Below, piece by piece: positions 31,429 to 41,139 of a stretch of DNA of 45,219 bases (positions within the stretch are counted from its first letter, which is position 1; each line of letters starts with the position of its first letter). The DNA lies in NCBI GenBank assembly GCA_018056685.1, contig JAGPFC010000020.1:3474-48692 (forward strand). The letters are read 5' to 3'. The DNA is from Smithella sp. (GTDB taxonomy: Bacteria; Desulfobacterota; Syntrophia; Syntrophales; Smithellaceae). The notes beneath the pieces were generated by a model. That model had not been told where the DNA came from and did no database searches. It was given only the letters and a program-made list of their open reading frames with translations. Made by a program: the position numbers and the translations under genes.

Positions 31429-32388
31429 CTAGAAGGCATTGCCGGCCGCAACGGATTTCTCAATTTTTCTCAATATATCAACAGCCAAGGCCAGCGATTT
31501 ACGAGCATCTTCTCCGGAAACAGCCGGTTGAGAACGGGTAATCACGGAATTGACAAAAGAACGAATTTCTTCTTCCAGGGGATCATGGCTGCCTACTTCT
31601 ACATTGTTTTGCACGATCTGTTGTCCGCCGGTTTCATTTTTTACCTTGCTTAAAGATAGAATTTCCCGCTTCTGACAGTCAATCGAATGGTATCCTTCCG
31701 GACTGAAAAAACGGATTTTCTGCATGGTTTTGGCACTGATGCGGCTGGCTGTGATGTTGGCGGTACACCCCGAAGCAAAAGAGATACGGGCATTGGCAAT
31801 GTCAATTTTGTCGGAAAGAATCGGAACGCCAACCGCCTCTACGCCGGTAACCGGGGCATTTACAAACTCCGTAATGATGTCGAGATCGTGAATCATCAAA
31901 TCCAGAATAACATCCACATCGATGCCGCGTTCAAAAAAAGGATGTAACCGGTGGGATTCAATAAAAAGCGGTTTCTGAACAAGTTTTCCCAGCGCCATAA
32001 TGGCCGGATTGAATCTCTCCACAAAACCGACCTGCAGGATAAGTTTTTTCGCCCGGGCCAGGCCGATTAATTCATCCACCTCTTCCAGAGTGGTGCAAAT
32101 CGGTTTTTCAATCAGCACATCAACGCCCGCTCTCAAAAAATCTTTGGCAACCCTGTAATGATCAACCGTAGGCACGGCAATGCTCACCGCGTCAACCTTG
32201 CCCATCATACCGTGAAAATCATCCAGGACCTGACATTGATAAATTTCAGCCGCTTTCCGGGCTTTCTCAACAGAGATGTCCGCTACGGCAGCAATTTCAC
32301 AATTTTCCAGTTTTTGATATTTTTGGAGATGGTAATTACCCAAATGACCGATACCCACCACGCCAATTTTAATTTTCTTTTTCTTCAT
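31429..32388 (-). CDS. Gfo/Idh/MocA family oxidoreductase, possible GnnA-like
   Basis: A 319-residue NAD-binding oxidoreductase with Rossmann motif VVGIGHLGNYH (~11-20), EKPICTT (~94-100), substrate-side LDLMIHDLDII (~163-173) and a C-terminal alpha/beta domain. It sits between lpxA and lpxB. In Acidithiobacillus and others, GnnA of this family occupies that position and oxidises UDP-GlcNAc at C3 so that GnnB can aminate it, giving amide-linked lipid A chains. No GnnB aminotransferase is in the window, so a GnnA role is an inference. Other Gfo/Idh/MocA roles remain possible. Confidence 0.85.
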   Translation of the reverse strand: MKKKKIKIGVVGIGHLGNYHLQKYQKLENCEIAAVADISVEKARKAAEIYQCQVLDDFHGMMGKVDAVSIAVPTVDHYRVAKDFLRAGVDVLIEKPICTTLEEVDELIGLARAKKLILQVGFVERFNPAIMALGKLVQKPLFIESHRLHPFFERGIDVDVILDLMIHDLDIITEFVNAPVTGVEAVGVPILSDKIDIANARISFASGCTANITASRISAKTMQKIRFFSPEGYHSIDCQKREILSLSKVKNETGGQQIVQNNVEVGSHDPLEEEIRSFVNSVITRSQPAVSGEDARKSLALAVDILRKIEKSVAAGNAF

Positions 32389-32400
32389 ATTCTGAATATA

Positions 32401-33174
32401 TCAGCGGCAGATTCCTCTTTCCGAGTTTTTGATAAATTTTATAAAGTGTTGCACTTCCGGCAGGTCTTCGACTTCCGCTTCCGCTTTCTTTATCGCGTCT
32501 TCCAGAAGCATCTTGGACCGGAAAATTATACGATAGGCATCGCTGATGGCCTTGATGGTTTTCTCGGGAAAATTTCTCCTTTTCAAACCGACGGTATTCA
32601 AACCATAAAGTTTGGCGTGATTTCCCTGAGCAATCGTGTAAGGCGGGACGTCCTTGACCGCCGCGGAGCATCCCCCGATCATACAGTGAGCGCCGACGCG
32701 GCAGAACTGGTGCACCCCGGTCAGACCGCTGATGATGGCATAATCTTCCACATGAACGTGTCCGGCAAGTGTTGCCGCGTTGGACATGATCACATGGTTT
32801 CCCAGTTTACAATTGTGGGCGATATGACAGTAGGCCATAATCAGATTATGATCTCCCATAATCGTTACGCCGATATCGGCTGCCGTCGAGCGGTGAATGG
32901 TTACAAATTCCCGAATCGTGTTAAAATTACCGATGACCACCCGGGTCTTTTCTCCGCCGAATTTCAAATCCTGCGGAGGGGCGCCGATAGAGCAAAACTG
33001 AAAGAGGCGGCAGTTTTCACCAATGTGCGTATAATCATCAATGACGACATGCGGACCGATAACGGTATTTTTGCCGATGATAACATCGCTGCCGATGATA
33101 CTGTAGGGTCCGATTTCCACGCCTTCCGCCAATTTCGCGTCGGGAGCAACAATAGCTGTCGGATGAATTTTCAT
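32401..33174 (-). CDS. lpxA: Acyl-ACP--UDP-N-acetylglucosamine O-acyltransferase
   Basis: A 257-residue left-handed parallel beta-helix (hexapeptide repeats, [25 protein letters not shown]) with the catalytic His in [16 protein letters not shown] and a C-terminal helical domain from [15 protein letters not shown]. It puts the first beta-hydroxyacyl chain on UDP-GlcNAc, or on its 3-amino analogue. It lies 13 bp after lpxD with no fabZ between, unlike the common lpxD-fabZ-lpxA order. Confidence 0.96.
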   Translation of the reverse strand: MKIHPTAIVAPDAKLAEGVEIGPYSIIGSDVIIGKNTVIGPHVVIDDYTHIGENCRLFQFCSIGAPPQDLKFGGEKTRVVIGNFNTIREFVTIHRSTAADIGVTIMGDHNLIMAYCHIAHNCKLGNHVIMSNAATLAGHVHVEDYAIISGLTGVHQFCRVGAHCMIGGCSAAVKDVPPYTIAQGNHAKLYGLNTVGLKRRNFPEKTIKAISDAYRIIFRSKMLLEDAIKKAEAEVEDLPEVQHFIKFIKNSERGICR

Positions 33175-33187
33175 TATCTAACCTTTT

Positions 33188-34216
33188 CTAAATATTTTTT
33201 TTCTGGAGATCATCCACTTTTTTGACCAGGTCCTGAAGTGTATCTCTCATCCGGGGAAGTTTGGACCGGCAGGCCTCAACCTCCAGCCACTCCTTGTACG
33301 GCATCTGCGGCGCTCCGCCCACAATTTCTCCGGACTTGATACTTTTATGGATCTTCGAAGACGCCGCAATCATCACGTGATCGCCGATACTGATATGGCC
33401 GACGATTCCCGTCTGTCCGCCAATCATCACTCCCCTGCCCACCTTTGTGCTTCCGGAAATGCCGACCTGCGCAACAATGACCGAATTTTCACCAATCACA
33501 ACATTATGGGCAATCTGAACAAGATTATCAATCTTGACATTGCGCTGAATCCAGGTTTTCCCCAGCGTCGCCCGATCCACGGTCGTGTTGGCTCCGATTT
33601 CCACGTTGTCATCGATCTGTACAAAACCAACCTGAGGAATTTTATTATTTGCCGCGCCGGGCGATGAAAAGCCGAATCCGTCAGCGCCGACAACAACGCC
33701 TGAATGCAAAATCACCCGGTTGCCTATGATACAGGAATGATAAACAGTGACATTGGCATACAGGATGCAGTCCTCACCGATGGAGACATTACTGCCGATG
33801 AAAACGCCGGGATAAATCACCGATCCTCTCCCGATTTTTGCTCCTTTGGAAATAAAAGCACGGGGGAAAATAGTCGCTTCCGGTGAAACTTCCACCCCTT
33901 CTTCAATATAGGCATCTGCAGCCACACCGCTGCGCCCATGGTCTGACGGATAAAAAAGACTCAGTAATTTTCCGAAGGCGGAGTAGGGATCGTCAACCAC
34001 AATCAGGTTTTTTCCTTCTGCCGCGATCTGCGGAGAAACAATAACAGCCGAAGCCCTGGTCAGCTTCAATTGTTTCAGATACTTCTTATTGGCAACAAAG
34101 GTGATATCGCCATCATCAGCCTCCTCAATGGAACGGATATTGCTGATCAGGACATCACCCGTTCCAACAACGGAACCGCCGAGAAAAGCGGCTATCTCAT
34201 TCAGGGTCATTTTCAT
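33188..34216 (-). CDS. lpxD: UDP-3-O-(3-hydroxyacyl)glucosamine N-acyltransferase
   Basis: 342 residues: N-terminal uridine-binding domain (SNIRSIEEADDGDITFVANKKYLKQL), hexapeptide-repeat beta-helix, and catalytic His in NLVQIAHNVVIGENSVI, ending with a C-terminal helix (LPRMRDTLQDLVKKVDDLQKK). It adds the second acyl chain, third step of lipid A synthesis. It follows skp by 18 bp. Confidence 0.96.
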   Translation of the reverse strand: MKMTLNEIAAFLGGSVVGTGDVLISNIRSIEEADDGDITFVANKKYLKQLKLTRASAVIVSPQIAAEGKNLIVVDDPYSAFGKLLSLFYPSDHGRSGVAADAYIEEGVEVSPEATIFPRAFISKGAKIGRGSVIYPGVFIGSNVSIGEDCILYANVTVYHSCIIGNRVILHSGVVVGADGFGFSSPGAANNKIPQVGFVQIDDNVEIGANTTVDRATLGKTWIQRNVKIDNLVQIAHNVVIGENSVIVAQVGISGSTKVGRGVMIGGQTGIVGHISIGDHVMIAASSKIHKSIKSGEIVGGAPQMPYKEWLEVEACRSKLPRMRDTLQDLVKKVDDLQKKNI

Positions 34217-34234
34217 CGAACAATTTTTATCCTG

Positions 34235-34753
34235 TTACTTGACTTTGTTGAATTCCTCAATGACTCTACTGCTGAAATCATTTTCTTTCGCATAATAAGG
34301 AAGGGGCATTGTGGCTACATCCATCACGAGAGTGTATTTTTCTTTCTCAGCAATGGAACGGACCACTTTAATGATTCCCGGCATCAGTTTCTGCGTCATC
34401 TCCTGATCGCGTTTTTTCAGTTCTTCATTGGTATCATTCACCAGCAACTGATAGTCTCTCATTTTCTTCTGGTAAGCGGCTTCCTTTTCGCTTTTCTTGT
34501 TCTGCGGCATCAAAGAACCCTGTTTCTCAAGCTCGTCCTTCATTTTTTTTAATTCTGCTTCCGCATTCTTAATGTCCTGGGTTTCTTTATCGTAATACTT
34601 TTTAAATTCTTCCGCAGCCTTTTTCCCCGCGTCGGATTTCTGCATGATTTCCTGCAGGTTGATGAAACCGATTTTGTCGGCAGCCAAAGAAGCGGTGCTC
34701 CAGGCAAAAATCAACAGGGTAATGATGGCCATCAGATAAATACTTTTTTTCAT
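34235..34753 (-). CDS. skp: Periplasmic chaperone Skp/OmpH family
   Basis: A 172-residue protein with a cleavable signal peptide (MKKSIYLMAIITLLIFAWSTASLAA, cut near residue 25), IGFINLQEIMQKS and a long charged coiled-coil (~45-125) that forms the tentacles of the trimeric chaperone. It shields unfolded outer-membrane proteins on their way to BamA, encoded just upstream. AGAGGAG precedes the ATG. Confidence 0.92.
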   Translation of the reverse strand: MKKSIYLMAIITLLIFAWSTASLAADKIGFINLQEIMQKSDAGKKAAEEFKKYYDKETQDIKNAEAELKKMKDELEKQGSLMPQNKKSEKEAAYQKKMRDYQLLVNDTNEELKKRDQEMTQKLMPGIIKVVRSIAEKEKYTLVMDVATMPLPYYAKENDFSSRVIEEFNKVK

Positions 34754-34795
34754 TGATAATCTCCTCTCTTAACGTAATATTTTTAAAATTATTTT

Positions 34796-37444
34796 TTACA
34801 TTGGCATCCCAATGGTAAACTCCCAGCGTCCGTCTGTATGATCATCCAGATCTCCCCGGTTAATAACACGTCCATATTCCAGTCTTAAAGGACCAATCGG
34901 TGAATACCAGCGCAAACCCAACCCTGCGGACTGCCTCAAATCGCCAAGATCGTATTTGTCATTCCAGGAGTTGCCCGCATCATAAAAGGCGGCTATCTTC
35001 ATACCGGAATCCTTGATAAAGGGGAAGATGAGTTCAACATTAAAAATTAACATGCTGTTCCCGCCAATGACATCGCTGGTTCCCCCGTTCGTCGGGCCGA
35101 CATAACGAAAACCCCGCAACGAGTTAATTCCGCCCAGAACATATCTGTTGGAAACCGGAATATCTTCATCGGAATCATGCCCGTTAATATAACCGATCCT
35201 GCCTTTGGCGGCAAATACAACACTGAAGGGCAGAGGAAAATATGTATTCAAGCTCGCGCTGTACTGGGTATAGTTTGCCTCCCCCTGTAACGGTCCGCCC
35301 GCATAAGTCGCCGAAAGATTCGTTTTTGTTCCCCGCGAGGGAAAAATGAAATCATCGGTAGTATCCCGAATCAAAGACATGGTGATGGCGCTGGTCGTTG
35401 TTTCTCCCTCCTGTGCTTTAATGTAATCAGAAGCGGAGGATGAAACTTCACTGACATTGTCAACATAAAACTTGTAACCCAGATAACCGACTATCCTTTC
35501 CCAAAGAGGGTAACCTAACGTCAGACCCGCTCCGTGGGAATCCAGATCATAATAATCATACTCTTTTTTATACTTCCAGGTATCTAACTTCAACCAGAGC
35601 GGTATGTCAAAAAGCCACGGTTCCGTGAAGGACAAATCATAATTATTGGTTGTGGAACCCAGAGAAGCTTTCAGATTCAGCGTCTGGCCGTAACCCATAA
35701 AATTCTGCTGTGTAATTTGCGCCATGACAATGGCCTGATCAGCAGCGCTGTATCCGGCGCCGATCATAAACATCCCTGTACTTTTTTCCTTGACCCGCAC
35801 ATTGATATCCATTTTATTTTTGTCGAGTCCCTTGTCCGTCTGGAAATCGATCTCTTCAAAATATCGCAAGCGGTTTAATTTGGCGTAACTGCTTTTTAAT
35901 TGACTGCTGGAATATAAATCGCCTTCATTCAAGGCCAACTGTCGCCTGATGACCTTGTCTCTGGTGACATTGTTACCGTAAATATTAATGCGATTAATAT
36001 AAACCAGATCACCCTTATTGATCTGATATTCCACATCCACCAATTGTTCATTTTCCCGGGTGTTGATCTTGGGATTAATATCCGCGCGGGCATAGCCTTC
36101 ATCATTGGAGGACTGGGTCAGGAAATCGATGTCCTTGATGATGGCCTCACGGTTGTAATTGTCACCTTTTTTGACTTTCAGGGACTTCCACAATTCTTCC
36201 CTTGATTTTTCCAGCTCATCACCGGAAATCACAACCTTATCAACCTTAAATCGTTTTCCTTCTTTGATTTTGACTTTTACATGAATGCCCTTCTTATCGG
36301 TTGTTATTTCCGGCTCACCGACCTGAGCATTAATAAATCCGTTATTAAAATAATAAGCATTGAGCTTGCCTACATCCTGTTTGAGCTGGTCACGCTTGAG
36401 CAGGCCGGAATCGGTAATAAAAGAAAAAACGCCTTTTTCGGATGTGCTCATCATGTTTTTCAATTCTTTCGAGGTATAGGCTTCGTTCCCTTCGAAAGAA
36501 ATGGTGCGAATATAAAGTCGGTCATTTTCTCTGATGTTGAAAATGACACGAAAATCCTTTTCCCCGTCCGATTCAATTTTATCCTTTATTTCGGCATTGT
36601 AATAACCCTTGGTGTCATAAAGCGCTTTGATCTTTTCTATATCTCTTTTAATTTGTTCCTGATTGAGATTCTGTTTCTTTTTGATCGTCAATACTTCCTG
36701 AATATCATCTTTGCTTAAAGCTTTATTACCGGTGATGCTGATGTCGGAAATCAGTCCTTTTTCCTGGACAATGAATGTAATGATTTTCCCCTCCGTCGTG
36801 GAAGAGGCTTCCGCGGAGACATCCAGAAACAAACCCATTTTATAAATTGTTTTAATGTCGGACGCGATATCCTCTTCGGAATAATTGCCGTCCTTTCTGC
36901 TTCTGATTTTCTCGGTGATGGCTGACGCGGTGATCTTGTGATTACCCTTGATTTCAACGCGCGCTATTCTTTGAATCGGGCCGATAGAACTCAGAATTCC
37001 CATTTTGAGCTGCCCGACGGCGGGAGCAAGATTCGCCATGCCTTTGCCCTGCGCAGATGTTGTCAACAAAACCGACCCCTGAACCACGTCTATGATTCTG
37101 GCATCAATATTTATGGCATCTCCAAAATGGACCAGACTGCCGGTGATGACGAAATCGGCCTGATTTGCTTTACCGGTTTCAACAGCTTTGTCATCTTCCA
37201 TTTTGACATAGTTTTCAAGTAAATCATCAGCTTCAATAATCTGAACCGATGGTTCTTTGCGCAGTGCCGCCAATAAACCGTTATAAAGCGATTCCCGGAT
37301 CATCTTGGTATCCTGATTGCTGTATACTTCAAAAGGCAGCACCATGATTTTTTTAACTTCCTGGGCATAAGACGGAGAAACAGAAAGCATCAAAAACAAC
37401 AAAAAAATTAAAAATACTTGCCTTACGATTCTATGAATAGTCAT
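34796..37444 (-). CDS. bamA: Outer membrane protein assembly factor BamA with N-terminal TolB/CsgG-like domain
   Basis: 882 residues: signal peptide (~1-27), an added ~120-residue domain (KIMVLPFEVYSNQD... ADFVITGSLVHFGDAINIDARIIDV) that resembles the TolB-N/CsgG/LpoB-type fold, then five POTRA domains (~155-560; e.g. VEIKGNHKITASAI, ISITGNKALSKDDI) and a 16-strand barrel with RGTKTNLSATYAGG, the lid-lock-like LGGINSLRGFRYVGP (VRGF/Y region), and a beta-signal ending WEFTIGMPM. The final Met replaces the usual aromatic residue. ATG 37444 is preceded by GGGA. A TTG at 37468 is less likely. It overlaps lolD by 14 bp. Confidence 0.95.
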   Translation of the reverse strand: MTIHRIVRQVFLIFLLFLMLSVSPSYAQEVKKIMVLPFEVYSNQDTKMIRESLYNGLLAALRKEPSVQIIEADDLLENYVKMEDDKAVETGKANQADFVITGSLVHFGDAINIDARIIDVVQGSVLLTTSAQGKGMANLAPAVGQLKMGILSSIGPIQRIARVEIKGNHKITASAITEKIRSRKDGNYSEEDIASDIKTIYKMGLFLDVSAEASSTTEGKIITFIVQEKGLISDISITGNKALSKDDIQEVLTIKKKQNLNQEQIKRDIEKIKALYDTKGYYNAEIKDKIESDGEKDFRVIFNIRENDRLYIRTISFEGNEAYTSKELKNMMSTSEKGVFSFITDSGLLKRDQLKQDVGKLNAYYFNNGFINAQVGEPEITTDKKGIHVKVKIKEGKRFKVDKVVISGDELEKSREELWKSLKVKKGDNYNREAIIKDIDFLTQSSNDEGYARADINPKINTRENEQLVDVEYQINKGDLVYINRINIYGNNVTRDKVIRRQLALNEGDLYSSSQLKSSYAKLNRLRYFEEIDFQTDKGLDKNKMDINVRVKEKSTGMFMIGAGYSAADQAIVMAQITQQNFMGYGQTLNLKASLGSTTNNYDLSFTEPWLFDIPLWLKLDTWKYKKEYDYYDLDSHGAGLTLGYPLWERIVGYLGYKFYVDNVSEVSSSASDYIKAQEGETTTSAITMSLIRDTTDDFIFPSRGTKTNLSATYAGGPLQGEANYTQYSASLNTYFPLPFSVVFAAKGRIGYINGHDSDEDIPVSNRYVLGGINSLRGFRYVGPTNGGTSDVIGGNSMLIFNVELIFPFIKDSGMKIAAFYDAGNSWNDKYDLGDLRQSAGLGLRWYSPIGPLRLEYGRVINRGDLDDHTDGRWEFTIGMPM

Positions 37445-38102
37445 AAATTTTCCCATCGCGTAGAACAATCCTTTCCGACATTCTTTCCGCCAGTAACCGG
37501 TTATGCGTCACGGCAACCAGAGTGATTTTTTTTTCAACATTTAAATTGACCAGGATATCTTCTATTTTCCTTCCTGTTTCCGTGTCAAGATTTCCTGTCG
37601 GTTCATCCACCAGCAATATTTCCGGTTCCATAATCAACGCGCGGGCAATGGCGACTCTCTGCTGCTCGCCCCCTGATAACTCTCCCGGTTTGTGGCTGAT
37701 TCTGCTCTCTAATCCAACTTCCTCGAGTAATTTGCAAGCTTTTTCTCCGGCCTGTTTCTTGTGCATTCCTCCAATGAGGGCCGGCATCATTGTGTTTTCC
37801 ATAGCGTTAAATTCCGGCAGCAGATTATTGAACTGGAAAACAAATCCGATATGGGCATTGCGAAAAGCAGCTCTTTTCTTCTCCCCCCAGTCAAAAACAT
37901 TCATGCCGTTAATGCAAAGACTGCCTCCCGTCGGGTGATCCAGTATACCCATAATATGAATCAGGGTACTCTTGCCGGCGCCGGAAACACCCAGAATCGC
38001 GATGGATTTCCCCTTTTCAATGTTCAGGTTCAGCCCGCGCAACACTTCAATTTTATTTTCTTCTTTGATAAAGGTCTTGGATAAATTTTCCAGTACAATC
38101 AT
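37431..38102 (-). CDS. lolD: Lipoprotein-releasing system ATP-binding protein LolD
   Basis: A 223-residue MacB/LolD-type ATPase: Walker A GVSGAGKST, VFQFNNLLPEFNAMEN after the Q-loop, signature LSGGEQQRVAIARAL, Walker B ILLVDEPTGNLD and switch His in AVTHNRLLAE. It powers release of outer-membrane lipoproteins to LolA. ATG 38102 starts directly at MIVLENLSKTF, as in homologues. An in-frame TTG at 38123 would add 7 residues. Confidence 0.94.
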   Translation of the reverse strand: MIVLENLSKTFIKEENKIEVLRGLNLNIEKGKSIAILGVSGAGKSTLIHIMGILDHPTGGSLCINGMNVFDWGEKKRAAFRNAHIGFVFQFNNLLPEFNAMENTMMPALIGGMHKKQAGEKACKLLEEVGLESRISHKPGELSGGEQQRVAIARALIMEPEILLVDEPTGNLDTETGRKIEDILVNLNVEKKITLVAVTHNRLLAERMSERIVLRDGKIYDYS

Positions 38103-38126
38103 TTTCTTTAATCTAAAATTCAAACC

Positions 38127-39413
38127 TCATTCATATCGGAGCGCTTCCGCCGGATCTGTTTTGGAAGCTCTCAGCGACGGATAAATGGTCGATAAAAAGC
38201 ATATCAGCAGGGTGCCGACCGCAATGATGACAACATCACCGTAATTCACTTTGGAGGGAAGCTCGCTCAAATAGTAAACATCACCCGGCAAAAACTTGAA
38301 GCGGAAAACCTTTTCTACAAACAGCGACACTTCCTGCAGATTCAAAGCCACGGCCAGTCCGGCAAGGCATCCCAGAGCCGTCCCGATAACGCCGATAATC
38401 AATCCCTGATAAATGAATATTTTCATAATGCTTTGCGATGTTGCCCCCATGGATTTCAGAATGGCAATATCTTTGTTCTTCTCCATGACAATCATAATCA
38501 AAGCGCTGATGATGTTAAAAGCGGCAACCAGAACGATTAAACTCAGAATAATAAACATCACGCGTTTCTCCAGTTTCAGGGCGGAAAACAGATTTTTGTT
38601 CATCTGCATCCAGTTCTGCGCCCAGAAAGGAAATCCCAGTCTGCTTTGAATGCTTTTCGCGATCACATCCGCTTTGTAAATATCGTTGACTTTAATATCA
38701 ATTCCCGTCACAGTGTCACCCATCTGCAAAAAGTTCTGACAGCTTTTTAACGATAAATAAGCCAGGGTCGAATCATACTCATAAAAGCCGGATTCAAAGA
38801 TACCAACAACCATAAATTTCTCCATCCGGGGCACCATGCCCATCGGCGTGGCAATACTGACCGGAGAAATAATCGTGATGGTATCATGAAGAAAAATTCC
38901 CAGGTTTCTCGCCATTTCCTTACCGATAACAATGCCTTCCGGTTGAGTGTCATCAACGGCGTAGCGGGATGAAATCTCCGGCGGGATGGTGTTAAGATGT
39001 TCAATATTACCTTCCCTGATCCTGCCGAGATTGATCACCTTAAAAGCGCTTTGCGTATCGAGAGCGCGAAGGACCACACCGGAAACGCCATTGCCGTTGC
39101 GCAGCATGGCCTGGCTGTAAATGAACGGCGTGGTCGCGACCACCCCTTCAATGCCGGCAATCCTCTGACGAACCTGCTGATAATCCTTCATGGGACCGGT
39201 CATGTCGGTCGTTAATTCGATATGGGATTTGATTCCCAGAATCTTCGTTCGCAAATCTTCTTCAAATCCGTTCATCACCGCCAGGACAATAATCAGCGCT
39301 GCCACGCCCAGAAAAATACCCAGGATGGATATGGACGTAATGACAGATACAAACACCTGTTTACGTTTCGCTCTTAAATAACGTCTGCTTATGAATAGCT
39401 CGTAGGACATCAA
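38127..39413 (-). CDS. lolC: Lipoprotein-releasing system permease, LolC/LolE family
   Basis: A 428-residue permease with an N-terminal membrane helix (~22-45, IGSI-like LGIFLGVAALIIVLAVMNGFEEDL), a large periplasmic domain and three further helices at the C-terminus, ending FLSTIYPSLRASKTDPAEALRYE as in the family. Only one LolC/E gene is present, so the complex is probably a homodimer (LolF-like type) with LolD, in place of the LolC-LolE heterodimer of enterics. Confidence 0.92.
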   Translation of the reverse strand: MMSYELFISRRYLRAKRKQVFVSVITSISILGIFLGVAALIIVLAVMNGFEEDLRTKILGIKSHIELTTDMTGPMKDYQQVRQRIAGIEGVVATTPFIYSQAMLRNGNGVSGVVLRALDTQSAFKVINLGRIREGNIEHLNTIPPEISSRYAVDDTQPEGIVIGKEMARNLGIFLHDTITIISPVSIATPMGMVPRMEKFMVVGIFESGFYEYDSTLAYLSLKSCQNFLQMGDTVTGIDIKVNDIYKADVIAKSIQSRLGFPFWAQNWMQMNKNLFSALKLEKRVMFIILSLIVLVAAFNIISALIMIVMEKNKDIAILKSMGATSQSIMKIFIYQGLIIGVIGTALGCLAGLAVALNLQEVSLFVEKVFRFKFLPGDVYYLSELPSKVNYGDVVIIAVGTLLICFLSTIYPSLRASKTDPAEALRYE

Positions 39414-39472
39414 ATACTATACCTGTTGCTTACGGGAAAATACGGATGTGATAATTTTATACAATCCCTTTT

Positions 39473-40954
39473 TCATTCCTGTTTTGTTCTGAGCAGCGGG
39501 AACAAAATCACATCCCGGATGGAAGCGGAATCCGTAAAAAGCATTACCAGCCGGTCAATTCCGATGCCTTCTCCGGCGGTAGGCGGCATGGCGTACTCCA
39601 GAGCGCGGATATAATCCTCATCCATTTCATGGGCTTCGTCGTCACCGGCCTCTCGTTCGTGTAACTGTTGCAGAAATCTTTCCTTTTGATCGGCAGGATC
39701 GTTCAGCTCTGAAAAAGCATTGGCAATCTCGCGGCCGGAAATATAAAGTTCAAAGCGGTCAACAAGGTCAGGATCCTTGTTGGACCTGCGTGACAGAGGA
39801 GACACCGCAACCGGATAATCGGTTACGAATGTCGGTTGAATAAGCTTCTTTTCGACCACTTCATCAAAAATAGCCATGTGAATTTTCCCCAGCGGATCGT
39901 TTTCTTTGACATCACATCCGGCTTTTCGGGCAAAATCAATCGTTCTGGCCCGGTCAGTCAGCTCGGCCGGTTCCATACCGGCCATCTGCAGAAGAGCATC
40001 CTTCACGGAAAGCCGGCGCCATGGCCTGGTCAAGTCTATTTCCGTATTCTGATAGTTGAATTTCACCCCACCAAATAGATCGGTGGCAATAAAGACAAAT
40101 AAATCCTCCGTAAAGGACATCAAATCTTCATAAGTGCTGTAGGACTGGTAAAACTCCATCATGGTGAATTCGGGATTATGGAACGTGGAAATACCTTCAT
40201 TACGGAAATTGCGGTTGATTTCGTAAACCCTTTCCAGTCCGCCGGTTACCAGTCGTTTTAAATACAGCTCCGGTGCGATCCGTAGATAGAAATCCATATC
40301 CAGCGCGTTGTGATGTGTTTTAAACGGTCTCGCCGCCGCACCGCCCGCCCGCGGCTGCATCATCGGCGTTTCCACTTCCAGGAAATCATGTTCATCCATA
40401 AACTGCCGGATTAACTTGATAATGCGGCTGCGCCGTTGAAAAATTTCTTTAACTTCCGGATTGGCGATCAAGTCAAGATATCTCTGACGGTATCGGATTT
40501 CGACATCGGTCAGACCGTGCCATTTTTCCGGCAGAGGATGAATGGATTTGGAAAGCAGGATTAATTTTGCGACTTCAATGGTCAGTTCATTTGTTTTGGT
40601 GCGAAACAGTTTTCCGGAAATAAAAATAATGTCACCGATATCCAGCTTTTTAAAAACAAAATACTCTTCAGCACTTAAAATGTTTTTCCCGATGTAACCC
40701 TGAATCTGTCCCTTGTAATCCTGAACCTTGATAAAAGCCGCTTTCCCGAAATTGCGTACCGCCATAAGACGGCCGGCCACCGAAAAGGTTTCCTGTACCT
40801 TGGCCAGAGCATCACCGTCTGAATTTCCAAACCGCGCGGACAGTTCCGCGGTTGTATTTTGAGGTTTAATATTGTTGGGGTATAAATCAATACCCGCCGA
40901 TTTCAAGTCCGCTATCTTTTCCCGGCGGACCTTTAAAAGTTCATTATCTTCCAT
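39473..40954 (-). CDS. lysS: Lysyl-tRNA synthetase, class II
   Basis: 493 residues, normal length. N-terminal OB-fold anticodon-binding domain (VAGRLMAVRNFGKAAFIKVQD), then class II motifs: motif 1 in FLEVETPMMQPRAGGAAARPF, motif 2 in RNEGISTFHNPEFTMMEFY, motif 3 in GEGIGIDRLVMLF. It charges tRNA-Lys. First gene of the run that leads into lolC, with GGAG before the ATG. Confidence 0.97.
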   Translation of the reverse strand: MEDNELLKVRREKIADLKSAGIDLYPNNIKPQNTTAELSARFGNSDGDALAKVQETFSVAGRLMAVRNFGKAAFIKVQDYKGQIQGYIGKNILSAEEYFVFKKLDIGDIIFISGKLFRTKTNELTIEVAKLILLSKSIHPLPEKWHGLTDVEIRYRQRYLDLIANPEVKEIFQRRSRIIKLIRQFMDEHDFLEVETPMMQPRAGGAAARPFKTHHNALDMDFYLRIAPELYLKRLVTGGLERVYEINRNFRNEGISTFHNPEFTMMEFYQSYSTYEDLMSFTEDLFVFIATDLFGGVKFNYQNTEIDLTRPWRRLSVKDALLQMAGMEPAELTDRARTIDFARKAGCDVKENDPLGKIHMAIFDEVVEKKLIQPTFVTDYPVAVSPLSRRSNKDPDLVDRFELYISGREIANAFSELNDPADQKERFLQQLHEREAGDDEAHEMDEDYIRALEYAMPPTAGEGIGIDRLVMLFTDSASIRDVILFPLLRTKQE

Positions 40955-41139
40955 AATTTCTCCACTTCTAAAAGTTTGTTTAACTATATTTTTTTAACCA
41001 AATAGTCAAGTATGATGATTATCGAAAATTTGTATAAGGCATAATATTTTTTGAAGTTTTTCATACAAATTTTGTTTGCCACAGCCGGATAGTAATGTTA
41101 TGTATCGCCAAACGACGTCACGTAAATGGAGGATTGGAC

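Noticed and set aside
32158..33225. 355-codon open frame antisense to lpxA and the oxidoreductase
   Set aside because: Both minus-strand genes are clear family members. The antisense frame is rich in His and Asn from the complementary hexapeptide codons and is a shadow.
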